A stretch of 64,000 nt of DNA from positions 24,633 to 88,632 of the forward strand of contig JAHZKX010000065.1 of assembly GCA_022600195.1 (NCBI GenBank). The letters run 5' to 3'. The translations under genes and the position numbers were made by a program. Positions 29,126-38,955 of this stretch are shown in pieces. Positions within the stretch are counted from its first letter, which is position 1. Each line of letters begins with the position of its first letter. This DNA is from Planctomycetota bacterium. GTDB lineage: Bacteria; Planctomycetota; Planctomycetia; Planctomycetales; Planctomycetaceae. The notes under the pieces are model-generated. The model made no database searches. It worked only from the letters and a program-made list of their open reading frames with translations, and was not told the origin of the DNA.

Positions 29126-30358
29126 CTAATCCCCAATCGTCACCATCGGCCCCACCGCTGCCGTCGTACTATGCCCTAACGGGTACTTCTTCAACAGTTC
29201 CTGAATGGATTCCAGCGTGACGCTCTCCAACAATTTCAGGTCGTCTTCCACCGAGAAATATTCCTGGCGGTAGACCCAGTTGCCGCCCAGTGATGAGAGG
29301 CGCCCCATCGGGCGTTCGCTTCTTAAGACCAGCCGTGAGGCGATTTTGTTTTTCGCGCGGTCCAGTTCTTCCTGTGTCACGCCGTTGGCGTTGACCTCGT
29401 CGTAGATCTCCTGGAAGATTTGCAGATTGCTCTCCGTGAGCTCCGGATCGGAACAGAGATACGTCAGCCAGGTGCCGCTGCCGTCGTATTCGTTGAAACC
29501 TAACTCTGCGGATTCGGCCAAGCCGGTATCGACCAGCTTCCAGTACAGGCGGCTGTTCGAATCGTCGCCCAGGATCACCGACAACAGTTCCGCGGGCAGA
29601 CGCAGTGGATCTTGTGCCGCCGGCGCCGGTGCCAACTGCATGATGTGCTGTTGCTGAATCTCTTTTTCGATGATCACCTGTCTGTTTTTCGCGGGAGTCG
29701 CTTCGTCGGTCGGGCGGTCACACGTACCTGCGGGCCAGTCGGCACAGAACCGGTTTGCCAGTTCGAGAATCTGATCCCAGTCGGCGTTGCCCGCAATTGC
29801 CAGCGTCAGATTGCCCGCCAGGTAATGGTCGGTGTGGTATTGACGCATCTGGTCGTCGGTCAGATCGGTAATGGACTGCACCGTACCCAGAATGCTTTGA
29901 CCCAGCGGATGGCCGGCGAAATGCGTCTGCATCGATTTTTCATAAGCGGTGAAACTGTGCAGATCGTCGTACATGCCGATCTCTTCCAGAATCACTTTTT
30001 TCTCCATGTCAAAGTCCTCTTTCCGCAGGCTGGGATAAATCAGCGTCGAAAGTAGCTCCATCGCCGTCTCGATATATTCCGGAAGAAAGGAGCCGTAAAA
30101 CAGCGTGATTTCTTCACTGGTCGAGGCGTTATAGTTGGCGCCGATCTCATCGAAGATGCGGTTCACATCGTCGGCAGAATACTTTTCGTTGCCTTTGAAC
30201 GCCATGTGTTCCAGAAAATGACTGACGCCGGAGACAGGCGTGCTTTCATCGCGCGAGCCGGCGCGTACGAAATAGCCAACGGCAACGCTGTGTGCGTGGG
30301 GGTTCAGTTCTGCAATAATCTGCAGCCCGTTTTTCAGTTGTACTTTATGAAATATCAC
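29126..30358 (-). CDS. M16 family metallopeptidase (active subunit)
   Basis: 410 residues. [10 protein letters not shown] (residues about 47-56) is the inverted zinc motif HxxEH, and EKKVILEEI near residue 117 supplies the distal Glu ligand. The usual two-domain M16 clan ME fold follows, with RYxL-type segment in the second half ([14 protein letters not shown]). It is the downstream gene of the pair: its start overlaps the preceding M16 gene by 14 bp. A processing-peptidase-like heterodimer with that protein is expected from family knowledge. Confidence 0.93.
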   Translation of the reverse strand: MIFHKVQLKNGLQIIAELNPHAHSVAVGYFVRAGSRDESTPVSGVSHFLEHMAFKGNEKYSADDVNRIFDEIGANYNASTSEEITLFYGSFLPEYIETAMELLSTLIYPSLRKEDFDMEKKVILEEIGMYDDLHSFTAYEKSMQTHFAGHPLGQSILGTVQSITDLTDDQMRQYHTDHYLAGNLTLAIAGNADWDQILELANRFCADWPAGTCDRPTDEATPAKNRQVIIEKEIQQQHIMQLAPAPAAQDPLRLPAELLSVILGDDSNSRLYWKLVDTGLAESAELGFNEYDGSGTWLTYLCSDPELTESNLQIFQEIYDEVNANGVTQEELDRAKNKIASRLVLRSERPMGRLSSLGGNWVYRQEYFSVEDDLKLLESVTLESIQELLKKYPLGHSTTAAVGPMVTIGD

Positions 30359-31595
30359 TGGGAACCTCTAAGGGTTGGGGGCCGATCGTCAAGACGGTAA
30401 AATTCGTCGCGGGATAAGTATGAATATAATCGAGCACGCGTTTGGTCGTCAGCTGCTGGATCTCTTCACTGATCTGGTCCAGCGTGGTCACACGCTGGAG
30501 ATAATACCAGTCACGGGCAATCGACGACGCACGCGAAGACGATGATTCCTGCGACATGACCAGCGAACTTTTGGCGCGGGCTTTACAGCGTTCGAGTTCC
30601 GATTCCTCAATGCCTTCGCCCACACGCACCAGTTCCTGGAGGGTCACGTCCAGCGTTTCCTGGGCGCGTTCGGTGGTGGTGCCGGCATAACACAGCACGC
30701 GACCCAGTCCGGGCATACCCGTCAGCGATGCAGAGACGGTATAACACAGACCCCGTTTCTCGCGGACTTCGGTAAACAGTCGCGAACTCATGCCGCCACT
30801 TAATATACCAACGGCCGCCCAGGCGGCGTAATAGTCAGGGTGTCCGTAAGGAACCGCATCGTAGGCAATGCCGATATGCGATTGTGTGCTTTCCTGCTCG
30901 GTGAAAAAGATTTTCTCTTCTTCCGGAACCAGATCGGGCTCTTCCCTGCCCGCACGAAATTCCCAGTCGCCGAAAATCTCTTCAATCATCTGTTTGACTT
31001 CTTCAAAGTCGATCTTGCCGGCGATCCCGATAATCGTTTCGTTTGGATGAAAGCAGGACTCGTACTGTGCTTGCACATCCTTGATTGTAATATGTTGCAG
31101 GTCAGCCAGTTCGCCATCGCTGGGCAGGCCCCAGGGAGCCGGAAAGGTTCGGCGTTTTAATTCAACCATGGCTTTCTGGCGGGGATCATCTTCCACCGAG
31201 AGCAATGCTTGTGCGGTGCCGGCGCGGGATGCGTCAAATTGATCCTTGGGTAAATGGGGGGCTTTGAGGATCTCGCCATAGATTTTTAACGTCTCACCCA
31301 GATTCCCAGCCAGCGTCGCTCCGCTGAAGGTGATGTGGGCGCTGCTGGCTCCTTCGTGCCGTTGCACTCCCAGATCATCGAGAGCGCACGATAGCTGCTG
31401 ACTGTTATAAGGACCCGCGCCGCGCGTGATGAGGTCGGAAAGGATACTGGCAGTGCCGCGCCGGTGAGGTTCGTCGTAAATACTGCCGCCGGGAACCATG
31501 ATCGAAAACGCGGCCGATTGCACGCCTTCCATCGTTTCGGTAACCAGCGTTAAGCCGTTCGCAAACTGATGAGTTTGAATCAGTTGTTTACCCAT
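30345..31595 (-). CDS. M16 family protein without zinc motif (inactive partner)
   Basis: 416 residues, same fold as the next gene but the segment that should be HxxEH reads [20 protein letters not shown]. No zinc-binding pair is therefore present. It keeps [13 protein letters not shown], the Arg-Tyr region known to orient substrate in the non-catalytic half of heterodimeric M16 peptidases. Gene overlap of 14 bp with the catalytic partner implies coupled translation and a 1:1 complex. The start ATG at 31595 follows GAAGG on the minus strand. Confidence 0.92.
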   Translation of the reverse strand: MGKQLIQTHQFANGLTLVTETMEGVQSAAFSIMVPGGSIYDEPHRRGTASILSDLITRGAGPYNSQQLSCALDDLGVQRHEGASSAHITFSGATLAGNLGETLKIYGEILKAPHLPKDQFDASRAGTAQALLSVEDDPRQKAMVELKRRTFPAPWGLPSDGELADLQHITIKDVQAQYESCFHPNETIIGIAGKIDFEEVKQMIEEIFGDWEFRAGREEPDLVPEEEKIFFTEQESTQSHIGIAYDAVPYGHPDYYAAWAAVGILSGGMSSRLFTEVREKRGLCYTVSASLTGMPGLGRVLCYAGTTTERAQETLDVTLQELVRVGEGIEESELERCKARAKSSLVMSQESSSSRASSIARDWYYLQRVTTLDQISEEIQQLTTKRVLDYIHTYPATNFTVLTIGPQPLEVPSDIS

Positions 31596-31786
31596 ACGGG
31601 GTGCAACCTTCCTTCGAGATTTGTGATTTCAGAGACCGGAATGAGTCAGAGAAAACTTGCACGAAAATTTGCACAGTCGACCTGTAAATCGGACCGACAA
31701 AGGGCACCCTGCCAGCTCATTCCAAAATGACCCACGAAATCTTAGCGATTGGCGAAACGAATTGGTAGTTCCATGCAAAAAGTGGC

Positions 31787-31906
31787 CTCAATAAGTGGGA
31801 GTTCCATTTGGTGGCTCGGTTTATACAGAGTTCGCGTATGTCACAAGCAGATCGAAATCCAACCGATCAATCGCTCGACGTTGGTAACATATTCATCGTC
31901 AGCCGT
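31787..31906 (-). pseudogene. Decayed 3' fragment of a GNAT acetyltransferase gene
   Basis: About 120 bp that translate on the minus strand as TADDEYVTNVERLIGWISIC, L, a TGA stop (31841-31843), then HTRTLYKPSHQMELP. The intact acetyltransferase at 33524-34099 ends TADNEHAINLYRSIGF, RLTRTLYKPSHHVEAPSY. DNA identity is highest over 31801-31840 against 33540-33580. The fragment is in the same orientation as the intact gene and lies on the other side of the enolase-superfamily gene, so the two copies bracket it. The rest of 31596-32073 holds nothing recognisable; the plus-strand frame here is a shadow of the fragment. Confidence 0.75.
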
Positions 31907-32073
31907 TGTTTGGGGCGAAACTCCACAGAGTCAAAAATGTCAGAAAAAATCGCCCGGCGCTAGAATCGAGGGGGGACGCGATGTTAGGATGGAGAATCAA
32001 ACAGGCCGGGAAGCGGTTCCAGGCTCAACTCAGATCAACCCACATGGGATATCCCGGTTAAAGGAATCATCTG

Positions 32074-33480
32074 GTGCGCTCACATAACAAATCGATTGCA
32101 ACGAACCGAATCTCCAGAAGAAATTTCCTGTCCACAAGTCTGGCGGGAGTCGCTGGTACCGGAATTCTGTCGACGATTGCCAACTCGGTACAGGCGGCAG
32201 AAAAACGAGCATCAAAGAAACATTTACGAGTCGAACGCATCGAGCGAACTACGGTGAAGGTTCCCTTTCGAAGAGTACCTGCCCGGAACATGGCACGCGA
32301 ATTACCGCATTGGCAGTATACCGAAATTGTCGAAGTCCATTTGAAATCGGGCCATGTCGGCTTTGGAGAAACGCTGCTCTATTATACCTGGAATGCCACT
32401 TCAGACGAAGCCGTCCAACGGGCGCAAGGCAAGAATGCCGCCGAGTTGATGTGGGATGACGAACTCGGAGCCGGTCTGCAAATGGCGCTCTTCGATGCGG
32501 TCGCGAAAGCAGCCGAGGTACCCGTACATGCTTTGCTGGGCAAGCAGGTTTATGAAAAGACGCCGCTCTCCTGGTGGAACATCGATACTTCAGTCAAGGA
32601 CATGGCTTTGGAATGTGCCGAGGCGTACAAGCAGGGCTATATGTCCTACAAAACCAAAGGCCGTCCCTGGTTCGATGTGTGGGCTCAAGTCGAAGAGGCG
32701 AGCAAAGTCGTTCCCGATAACTTTAAAATCGACATGGACTTCAACGATACATTGCTCGACGCCGAGCGTGCCATTCCGATTCTAAAAGACCTGGAAAAGT
32801 ACCCACAAGTCGACATTTTTGAGTCTCCGATTTTTCAAACCGATGTTGCGGGAAACAAAAAGTTGATGGCTGCCACCGATGTGAACATCGCCATGCATTA
32901 TGGTACCCCCGACCCGCTTGTTGCGATTCGTGAGAACATCTGCGATGGTTTTGTGATTGGTCACGGAGCCAATGAGCTGATGGCCTCCGCTGCGGTAGCT
33001 GCGATGGCAGACAAGCCGTTCTGGTTACAATTGGTCGGCACGGGAATCACCGCTGCCTTCTCACTGCATTTCGGCGGAGTTCTGAGCCATGCAACATGGC
33101 CAGCGGTGAATTGCCACCAGCTTTACAAACACAATCTGTTGACCGAACCGATTGTCGTTAAGGACGGATTCGCCAAAGTTCCCGACAAGCCGGGACTGGG
33201 TTATGAACTGGATCGTGACCTGATTGAAAAACTCCGTGTCAAAAAACCGTCCGACCGCCCGGAGCCACCTCGCTTAATCGAAACCACATGGAAAGACGGT
33301 CGCAAGATGTATTTCGGCAATACGGGCGAAGTGAATTTCGTCCTCACCCCGGGCCAGGAAGGAGTCATTCCCTTCTTCGAACGCGGCGTCGACACACGCC
33401 TGGTTCCAAACGATGGCTCAAAAGAATGGAAAGAGTTGTATCGCAAAGCCAGTCGAAAACCGTTATTGATCAAAGGGTAA
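32074..33480 (+). CDS. Enolase-superfamily (mandelate racemase-like) protein, Tat-exported
   Basis: 468 residues from the GTG at 32074, with AAGGA 8 nt upstream. ISRRNFLSTSLAGVAGTGIL is a twin-arginine signal. The mandelate racemase/muconate lactonizing layout follows: N-terminal capping domain (RTTVKVPFRR; GHVGFGETLLYY), then the barrel with YKTKGRP (KxK motif near residue 193, the usual base), DMDFND (first metal Asp) and IFESPI (second metal Glu); the third ligand region reads GFVIGHG. Substrate likely an acid sugar or similar (family-level inference). Export by Tat is uncommon for this family. Confidence 0.88.
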   Translation: MRSHNKSIATNRISRRNFLSTSLAGVAGTGILSTIANSVQAAEKRASKKHLRVERIERTTVKVPFRRVPARNMARELPHWQYTEIVEVHLKSGHVGFGETLLYYTWNATSDEAVQRAQGKNAAELMWDDELGAGLQMALFDAVAKAAEVPVHALLGKQVYEKTPLSWWNIDTSVKDMALECAEAYKQGYMSYKTKGRPWFDVWAQVEEASKVVPDNFKIDMDFNDTLLDAERAIPILKDLEKYPQVDIFESPIFQTDVAGNKKLMAATDVNIAMHYGTPDPLVAIRENICDGFVIGHGANELMASAAVAAMADKPFWLQLVGTGITAAFSLHFGGVLSHATWPAVNCHQLYKHNLLTEPIVVKDGFAKVPDKPGLGYELDRDLIEKLRVKKPSDRPEPPRLIETTWKDGRKMYFGNTGEVNFVLTPGQEGVIPFFERGVDTRLVPNDGSKEWKELYRKASRKPLLIKG

Positions 33481-33523
33481 GACGCAGCGCAAAACAGCTT
33501 TAACTTTGCAAATCGATCCCACT

Positions 33524-34099
33524 TTAATAAGAAGGGGCTTCCACGTGGTGGCTGGGTTTGTACAGAGTCCGCGTGAGCCGAAAGCCGATCGACCGATAGA
33601 GGTTGATGGCGTGTTCGTTGTCGGCGGTCACTTCCAGATAGGCGCGTTTCGCGCCCGCGTCCCGGAAGCCGATCAGGCATTTATTGACCAGTGCCCTGCC
33701 TAAGCCCAAACCACGATGCTTGGGAGTGATGCCCACGTTCTGGATGGCGCCCATGATACTGCTGGGCTTGATAGCCTGAATGGTTCCACAATCAACGGCG
33801 TCTTCATTGCCCATGCCATCCCAGGTAATCAACCAGGTAGCCGATGGTAGAAAATTGCGCTGTTTCGAAATATCCTTCATCAGTTTACGACAGCCTTCGA
33901 AATCTCCCAGACAGGGAAAAACGCGTGCATCCATCTCGGAACGGAAGCTGTGATACTTGGCGACGGCGTGGCGCTCGACGGTAGTCAGTTCCCAGGGACA
34001 CCAACGATAGCCATCGGGAAGTTCAGAATCTTCCAGAATCGCCTTACGTAACTCGATCTCCATTCGAAATCGACGAAAATAAGTGTCGGTGAAATCCAT
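33524..34099 (-). CDS. GNAT family N-acetyltransferase
   Basis: 191 residues from the ATG at 34099; an upstream in-frame ATG at 34144 would add 15 residues. The acetyl-CoA motif is complete: VGITPKHRGLGLGRALVNKC (RxxGxG/A), then AKRAYLEVTADNEHAINLYR, SIGF. N-terminal region LRKAILEDSELPDGYRWCPW is not a known subfamily. Substrate unknown. It is convergent with the enolase-type gene (43 bp). A degraded copy of its last 40 codons lies at 31787-31906. Confidence 0.88.
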   Translation of the reverse strand: MDFTDTYFRRFRMEIELRKAILEDSELPDGYRWCPWELTTVERHAVAKYHSFRSEMDARVFPCLGDFEGCRKLMKDISKQRNFLPSATWLITWDGMGNEDAVDCGTIQAIKPSSIMGAIQNVGITPKHRGLGLGRALVNKCLIGFRDAGAKRAYLEVTADNEHAINLYRSIGFRLTRTLYKPSHHVEAPSY

Positions 34100-34523
34100 A
34101 ACAGTCTCGCAGAAAACGAGGAGCCGAACTGAAAAGCCGGACAATCAGAGATACGTCCAATTTTAGCATTCTCTATACGACTGTCAATCTGGAGAGCCCC
34201 TTTGAGCAGGAATCGGCCTATTATTCTTTGCGAAACCGGTGTGTCGTGTCTGCTGTATCTGATTCGAGTAGTACACCCAATTTACGCAAAATGCGGATTA
34301 AGTCTAATTCATGCACAAAAAACAGGTTTTGATTTTTTTTCTGCCCGCTTTAGCTCAAGTGAGAAAGTATCAGCCAATCTGGATTGATCGGTTCTCAAAT
34401 TGACGGTGAGCTACTTAGTTGAAAAACCAACCAAAAGCTCTAAAATGAGAGGGACGACATGATTCCTCGTGAACATGCCACTTTCCCGCCACGATCCCTA
34501 CCCTGTTTGGAGTAAATCCCACA
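34100..34523. other. Intergenic region upstream of the carboxylate-activating gene
   Basis: About 420 bp separating divergent genes. No supported gene; the open frame at 34202-34387 lacks a ribosome site and any family. It holds the promoter candidate at 34419-34446. Confidence 0.5.
34419..34446 (+). promoter_or_regulatory. Candidate sigma-70-type promoter
   Basis: TTGAAA (34419-34424), 16-bp spacer, TAAAAT (34441-34446). Transcription would begin near 34453, about 70 nt before the GTG start of the next gene. Confidence 0.45.
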
Positions 34524-35627
34524 GTGACAGACAACAGCAACTTAGACGAATTGGTAAAACAGAATCAGGAAGCACTCGATGCCCATACTCTGGAGTCTGT
34601 TAAGTGGCATTTTAGTCCCGAAACCGGGTCCCCATATTGGCTGGAGAAAGCCAAGTCGCTGGATTTCAATCCTTTGACCGATGTGAAATGTTTCAATGAT
34701 TTAAACAAGTTCCCCTTGTTTGAAGATGATGAACTGCGCGGCGGGCCGGTCGACCGCTGGATTCCCAAAGCATTACTCGGAAAGCCAACGTATGTTTTCG
34801 AAACCGGCGGTACAACCGGAATTCCTAAATCCCGCGTGGTGATCGACGATTTCCGCATCGACTATGAAAATTTTAGCGAAACACTGCCCGATGAATCGTT
34901 CCCGAAAGGTTCAAACTGGTTGATGCTCGGTCCTTCCGGTCCTCGTCGCCTGCGTTTGGCTGTCGAACACATGGCCCAATATCGTGGCGGCATTTCCTTC
35001 TGCGTCGACCTGGATCCACGCTGGGTTGTCAAGCTGATCAAAAAAGGCAAGATTGACGAAGTCAAGGAATACAGTGCCCATGTGATTGATCAGGCGATGG
35101 CCATTTTAGGAGCCGGGCACGAAATCAAATGTATGTTTACGACGCCAAAACTACTCGAAGCGCTCGCCATGCGATTGATGGATGAAGGTTCGAGTATCGA
35201 AGAAGCCGGCATCAAAGGAATCTTCTGCGGCGGAACCGAATTCACGCAGCAATGGTATCGTTTCGCTCGCGAAGAACTGCTAGGCGAGAACGTTTATATC
35301 ACCCCCACCTATGGGAATACATTGATGGGGCTGGCCTGTGGTCGGCCCTTTGATCCGGCAGACGATTATAAAATTACCTATTACGCACCGCAGCCCCGCG
35401 CTGTGATTCGTGTTGTGGATTTTGATGATCACACCAAAGTCGTCGGATACAACGAGACAGGCCGCGTGAAACTGTTCACAATGACCAAAGAATTGTTCAT
35501 TCCCGGCTTCCTGGAAAGAGACGAAGGAGAACGAGAAGTACCACACCTGAAATATCCGTGGGATGGTGTGAGCGGCGTGCGTCCCTTCCATGAGATTGCA
35601 CAATCAACAACCGTGGGCGTTTATTAA
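34524..35627 (+). CDS. EhpF-like carboxylate-activating (ANL superfamily) enzyme
   Basis: 367 residues from the GTG at 34524 (GGAG 11 nt before). FETGGTTGIPKSRVV near residue 92 is the P-loop-like motif of the adenylate-forming (ANL) superfamily; FCGGTEFTQQWY, TPTYGNTLMGLACG and the NETGRVKLF segment are the later motifs. The length, shorter than acyl-CoA ligases, and the partner gene match EhpF, the enzyme that adenylates the phenazine carboxylate in griseoluteate synthesis. I infer that it activates an aromatic or fatty acid as AMP ester. The next gene, 153 bp on, is the reductase partner. Confidence 0.75.
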   Translation: MTDNSNLDELVKQNQEALDAHTLESVKWHFSPETGSPYWLEKAKSLDFNPLTDVKCFNDLNKFPLFEDDELRGGPVDRWIPKALLGKPTYVFETGGTTGIPKSRVVIDDFRIDYENFSETLPDESFPKGSNWLMLGPSGPRRLRLAVEHMAQYRGGISFCVDLDPRWVVKLIKKGKIDEVKEYSAHVIDQAMAILGAGHEIKCMFTTPKLLEALAMRLMDEGSSIEEAGIKGIFCGGTEFTQQWYRFAREELLGENVYITPTYGNTLMGLACGRPFDPADDYKITYYAPQPRAVIRVVDFDDHTKVVGYNETGRVKLFTMTKELFIPGFLERDEGEREVPHLKYPWDGVSGVRPFHEIAQSTTVGVY

Positions 35628-35780
35628 TCGATGCGTCTATCTGGCGGAATCGAGTTTGTCGTCCGTCAATTGAGCGGCGCATGATAATGAGTCCGCGTCG
35701 GATGTTTTGAAAATCTGAGTCAATTTGCTTTATGCGTGATCACAATGTGATTCGCATGCTATTCATAAAGGAACACGACT

Positions 35781-37217
35781 GTGTTGGAAATACCTGTGAT
35801 TCGCTGGGGTAAACCTTACGAAAGTTTTGATCAACAGGAAGTCGTCCATTTTGAAACGGGCGAACCGTTGGCAAAAGTGCACCAGGCCAATGCGGGTCTG
35901 GTCAAAATGGATATGCGAAAAGCACAACGTGCTCGAGATTTATTGCGGGAAATTCCGGTCTCGAAACTGCTGGAAATCTGCAAAAAAGCAGCCGAACTTT
36001 ACATGACGGCGGAACTCCCCTTGGGCAATGGCACACAGACCCCCGAAGAGTTTTGTCGGATTCAGTCTGCGAGTACAGGCATGCCGGAATGGATGTGTGC
36101 CGGCAATATGAAAAAAGTCGCCTTTGTGCTGGAGCATATGGATGAGATTCTCGATTCATTAACCCGCGGCCTGCCTCTGGATATGTTGACCAAGGGTTAT
36201 GGCAAAGAAGAACGTGGCGTGATGATGAGCTATCAGGCGAATTCGCCCGTGCTCGGACTGGTACTGCCTTCCAACTCTCCCGGCGTGCATACGTTGTGGA
36301 TGCCCATTCTGCCAATGCAGATTGGTCTCGTTTTAAAACCCGGATCTTCAGAACCGTGGACTCCCTATCGCATGACCGAAGCCTTCTGTCAGGCGGGTAT
36401 TCCTCGCGAATGTATTTCTGTCTATCCCGGGCCACACGATGTGGGCTCTACGGTAACCGAACTCTGTCAGCGCGTCATGCTGTTCGGCGGTCAGGCAACC
36501 ATTGATAAATACAAAGGCAACCCGAACGTGCAGGCACACGGGCCCGGATTCAGTAAAATCTTGTTGGGCGACGACGTCGTCGACCGCTGGGAAGACTATT
36601 TGGATTTGATGGTCGATAGTATTTTCCAGAACGGTGGTCGCAGTTGTATTAATGCTTCTGGCGTCTGGGCTTCTCGTCATACCGAAGCCATTGCGGATGC
36701 GATTGCAAAACGCATCGGACCTGCAGGACCCACTTCGATGACCGATCCTGAAGCGCCACTGGCTGCTTTCACAATGACAGGGGCTGCCCAATCCATGAAC
36801 GGCTCGATTGAAGCCGGCTTAAGCGAGCCCGGCGTCACAGAAGTGACCGCCCAATATCGAGATGGCGATCGATTGATTGAACTCGAACGTTGTGATTATC
36901 TCAGGCCGACCATCGTGCATTGTAAAAACACCGACGCGACATTGGCGAACACCGAATATATGTTCCCGATGGCTTCAGTCGTGCAATGCGAGCAAAAAGA
37001 CATGTTGAAGAAAATTGGTTCCACGTTGGTCTGTACGGCGATTACAGAAGATGAAAAATGGTCGCAGCAATTACTGGATGCGACTCATATCGATCGTCTC
37101 AATATCGGCCCGATCAAAACCAACGCCTTGAACTGGCTCCAACCGCACGAGGGAAACATCGTCGAATTTCTCTTCCGCGCACGTGCCTTCCAGAATGAAA
37201 CACCGGCAGCTCACTGA
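35781..37217 (+). CDS. EhpG-like aldehyde-dehydrogenase-superfamily reductase
   Basis: 478 residues from the GTG at 35781 (AAAGGA 8 nt before). Aldehyde dehydrogenase fold: NSPVLGLVLPSNSPGVHTLW in the nucleotide domain, KPGSSEPWTPYRM, and QNGGRSCINASGVWASR near residue 290 with the catalytic Cys. TNALNWLQPHEGNIVEFLF closes the protein. Paired with the ANL enzyme it fits a two-component carboxylate reductase: the partner activates the acid and this enzyme reduces the bound acyl group to the aldehyde with NAD(P)H. LuxC, the analogous partner of LuxE, works the same way. The physiological substrate is not shown by the sequence. Confidence 0.8.
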   Translation: MLEIPVIRWGKPYESFDQQEVVHFETGEPLAKVHQANAGLVKMDMRKAQRARDLLREIPVSKLLEICKKAAELYMTAELPLGNGTQTPEEFCRIQSASTGMPEWMCAGNMKKVAFVLEHMDEILDSLTRGLPLDMLTKGYGKEERGVMMSYQANSPVLGLVLPSNSPGVHTLWMPILPMQIGLVLKPGSSEPWTPYRMTEAFCQAGIPRECISVYPGPHDVGSTVTELCQRVMLFGGQATIDKYKGNPNVQAHGPGFSKILLGDDVVDRWEDYLDLMVDSIFQNGGRSCINASGVWASRHTEAIADAIAKRIGPAGPTSMTDPEAPLAAFTMTGAAQSMNGSIEAGLSEPGVTEVTAQYRDGDRLIELERCDYLRPTIVHCKNTDATLANTEYMFPMASVVQCEQKDMLKKIGSTLVCTAITEDEKWSQQLLDATHIDRLNIGPIKTNALNWLQPHEGNIVEFLFRARAFQNETPAAH

Positions 37218-37386
37218 GAGTTCGCTATTTCGTGGGTTTCAATACTGCATGATCAATGTAGAGTCACTGTCTGGCAATCCGTCTGGATGAAATGGAATTC
37301 AGCGGATTTTCTTGGCATGTCTTTAACGAAGCGTGCTATAATCGTCGACTCACTTGCAAAGCGATTCTGACGTGAATGGACTGCTG

Positions 37387-38955
37387 ATGTTAAATTTAAG
37401 TTCTCCTCTATGGTTGCTACCGGTTCTCGTTTTTACTCTGATTCTGCCATCAGGCTGCGGTAAGACCGATGTGGCATCGGAATCGAAAAGTGAACCGGTT
37501 GTTTTGCCAAAGATTATAAAATCACCAGAGGCAACGGTATTGCTGATCACTGCCAAAGAACTGATGACCGCTTGGGAACCATTTGCAACGTGGAAGGAAC
37601 AGGGAGGAAAATACACAAAAATCATCAGTGTGGAGTCGATTGCCAAAATGTACAAGGCAAAGACGATCCAAGAGAAAATTCGACTCTGTGTGCGCGATCA
37701 CATTGATCACTATCAGACCCGCTGGGTGATATTGGGCGGCGATAGCCTGCCAGGAGGAAACGGACTGGTTCCGGGCGGTCATACGACAATGCATGCACAG
37801 GAACCAGAGGGGATTCCGACCGACATCGTTTATTTGAGTAAAACAGACTGGGATGCCGACGGTGATGGAATCTATGGCGAGTGGCAAGATGATCGCAAAG
37901 CAATTTCCTATCCGGACGGTAGTGTGGGTTTGGGGCGCATCCCAGTAAGAACAGTCGCCGATGTAAAGGCGTTTACGGAAAAAGTCGTTGCCTATGAATC
38001 ACGATATCCCACTGATGATTTCGCTCAACAGATGGTCTATACCTGCACCGACAACCCCGCATATCCCAAAGTTCGCAAGAGTTGGGATGGGCACGTCTCC
38101 AAAGTCTGGCAGCAAGGCAAAGTCAGTCGGTTCTTTTCTGAAGTGACTCCCTGGGATAAAAAAGATGAGCCGGGAAGCTACGACTTGAGTGCAGAGCATC
38201 TGGTCTCTCTCATCAATGGAAAGACGACAGGCAAACTGCATATTCACGGGCATGGTCACCTGCCGGGGTGGGTTCTTGAAGGCTCAATGTTCTCTGCGAA
38301 ACACGTTGGTCAATTAAAGAATGATGGAGCGTATCCGTTAATCACAACGGTCTCCTGCAATACAGGCGAGTACGATTCAGCCAATGATCCCTCAATTGTC
38401 GAGTCTATGATCCGCCAGCCACAGGGTGGCTCAGTCGCGGTTGTCGCTCCCATTCGAACGGGTAAACCGCACTTCCACGAACGCTCGGATTTTCGTTTGA
38501 TGGTTCTGGAAGGAAAACTAGACGGAACTACAATGACGATGACCCGCTATTGGTCGCACGGTCTGGGACGTGGCTTATCTACCGGAGAAGCTTTGATGCA
38601 GGCAAAAGCCGATATGACAGAAGATGCACTCAAGACTCCCGGCTATCATCTTTGCATTTGTGAACTGAATTTGCTCGGTGACCCGACATTGGGTATGCGG
38701 TCAAAATCACCACGCACACCAAAATTGATCGCGCCAAAAACAATTGGCACGGGTAAACAGGCCATTGTGATCGAAACTGACGCACCCAATAGTATGGTCT
38801 GCCTCTGGAGAGAGAATGCAATTCGTGCGATGCAGCCTACAGATGCAACAGGCAAAGTGACATTTGAGTATTCGAATGCGACTGCAGGCACATTATTGGC
38901 GACGCTCAACGGGCCAAATTTGAATAGAGTAACGGCGCAAATCGAAGTGAAATGA
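37387..38955 (+). CDS. Gingipain-like (C25 family) peptidase, exported
   Basis: 522 residues from the ATG at 37387; GTG at 37372 and TTG at 37354 are alternative starts. The N-terminus is a signal (MLNLSSPLWLLPVLVFTLIL) followed by PSGCGK, close to a lipoprotein box but with Pro at -3. The peptidase core has LHIHGHGHLPGW (catalytic His) and TTVSCNTGEYD (catalytic Cys), the two C25 residues in order and spacing, after a pre-catalytic domain with WVILGGDSLPGG. The C-terminal 70 residues form a beta-sandwich (APKTIGTGKQAIVIETDAPN). Likely a cell-envelope Cys endopeptidase. Confidence 0.8.
   Translation: MLNLSSPLWLLPVLVFTLILPSGCGKTDVASESKSEPVVLPKIIKSPEATVLLITAKELMTAWEPFATWKEQGGKYTKIISVESIAKMYKAKTIQEKIRLCVRDHIDHYQTRWVILGGDSLPGGNGLVPGGHTTMHAQEPEGIPTDIVYLSKTDWDADGDGIYGEWQDDRKAISYPDGSVGLGRIPVRTVADVKAFTEKVVAYESRYPTDDFAQQMVYTCTDNPAYPKVRKSWDGHVSKVWQQGKVSRFFSEVTPWDKKDEPGSYDLSAEHLVSLINGKTTGKLHIHGHGHLPGWVLEGSMFSAKHVGQLKNDGAYPLITTVSCNTGEYDSANDPSIVESMIRQPQGGSVAVVAPIRTGKPHFHERSDFRLMVLEGKLDGTTMTMTRYWSHGLGRGLSTGEALMQAKADMTEDALKTPGYHLCICELNLLGDPTLGMRSKSPRTPKLIAPKTIGTGKQAIVIETDAPNSMVCLWRENAIRAMQPTDATGKVTFEYSNATAGTLLATLNGPNLNRVTAQIEVK

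Noticed and set aside
31749..32087. Plus-strand frame of 112 codons
   Set aside because: Most of it is the complement of the decayed acetyltransferase fragment; the resemblance to the region downstream of the enolase-type gene is explained by that homology.
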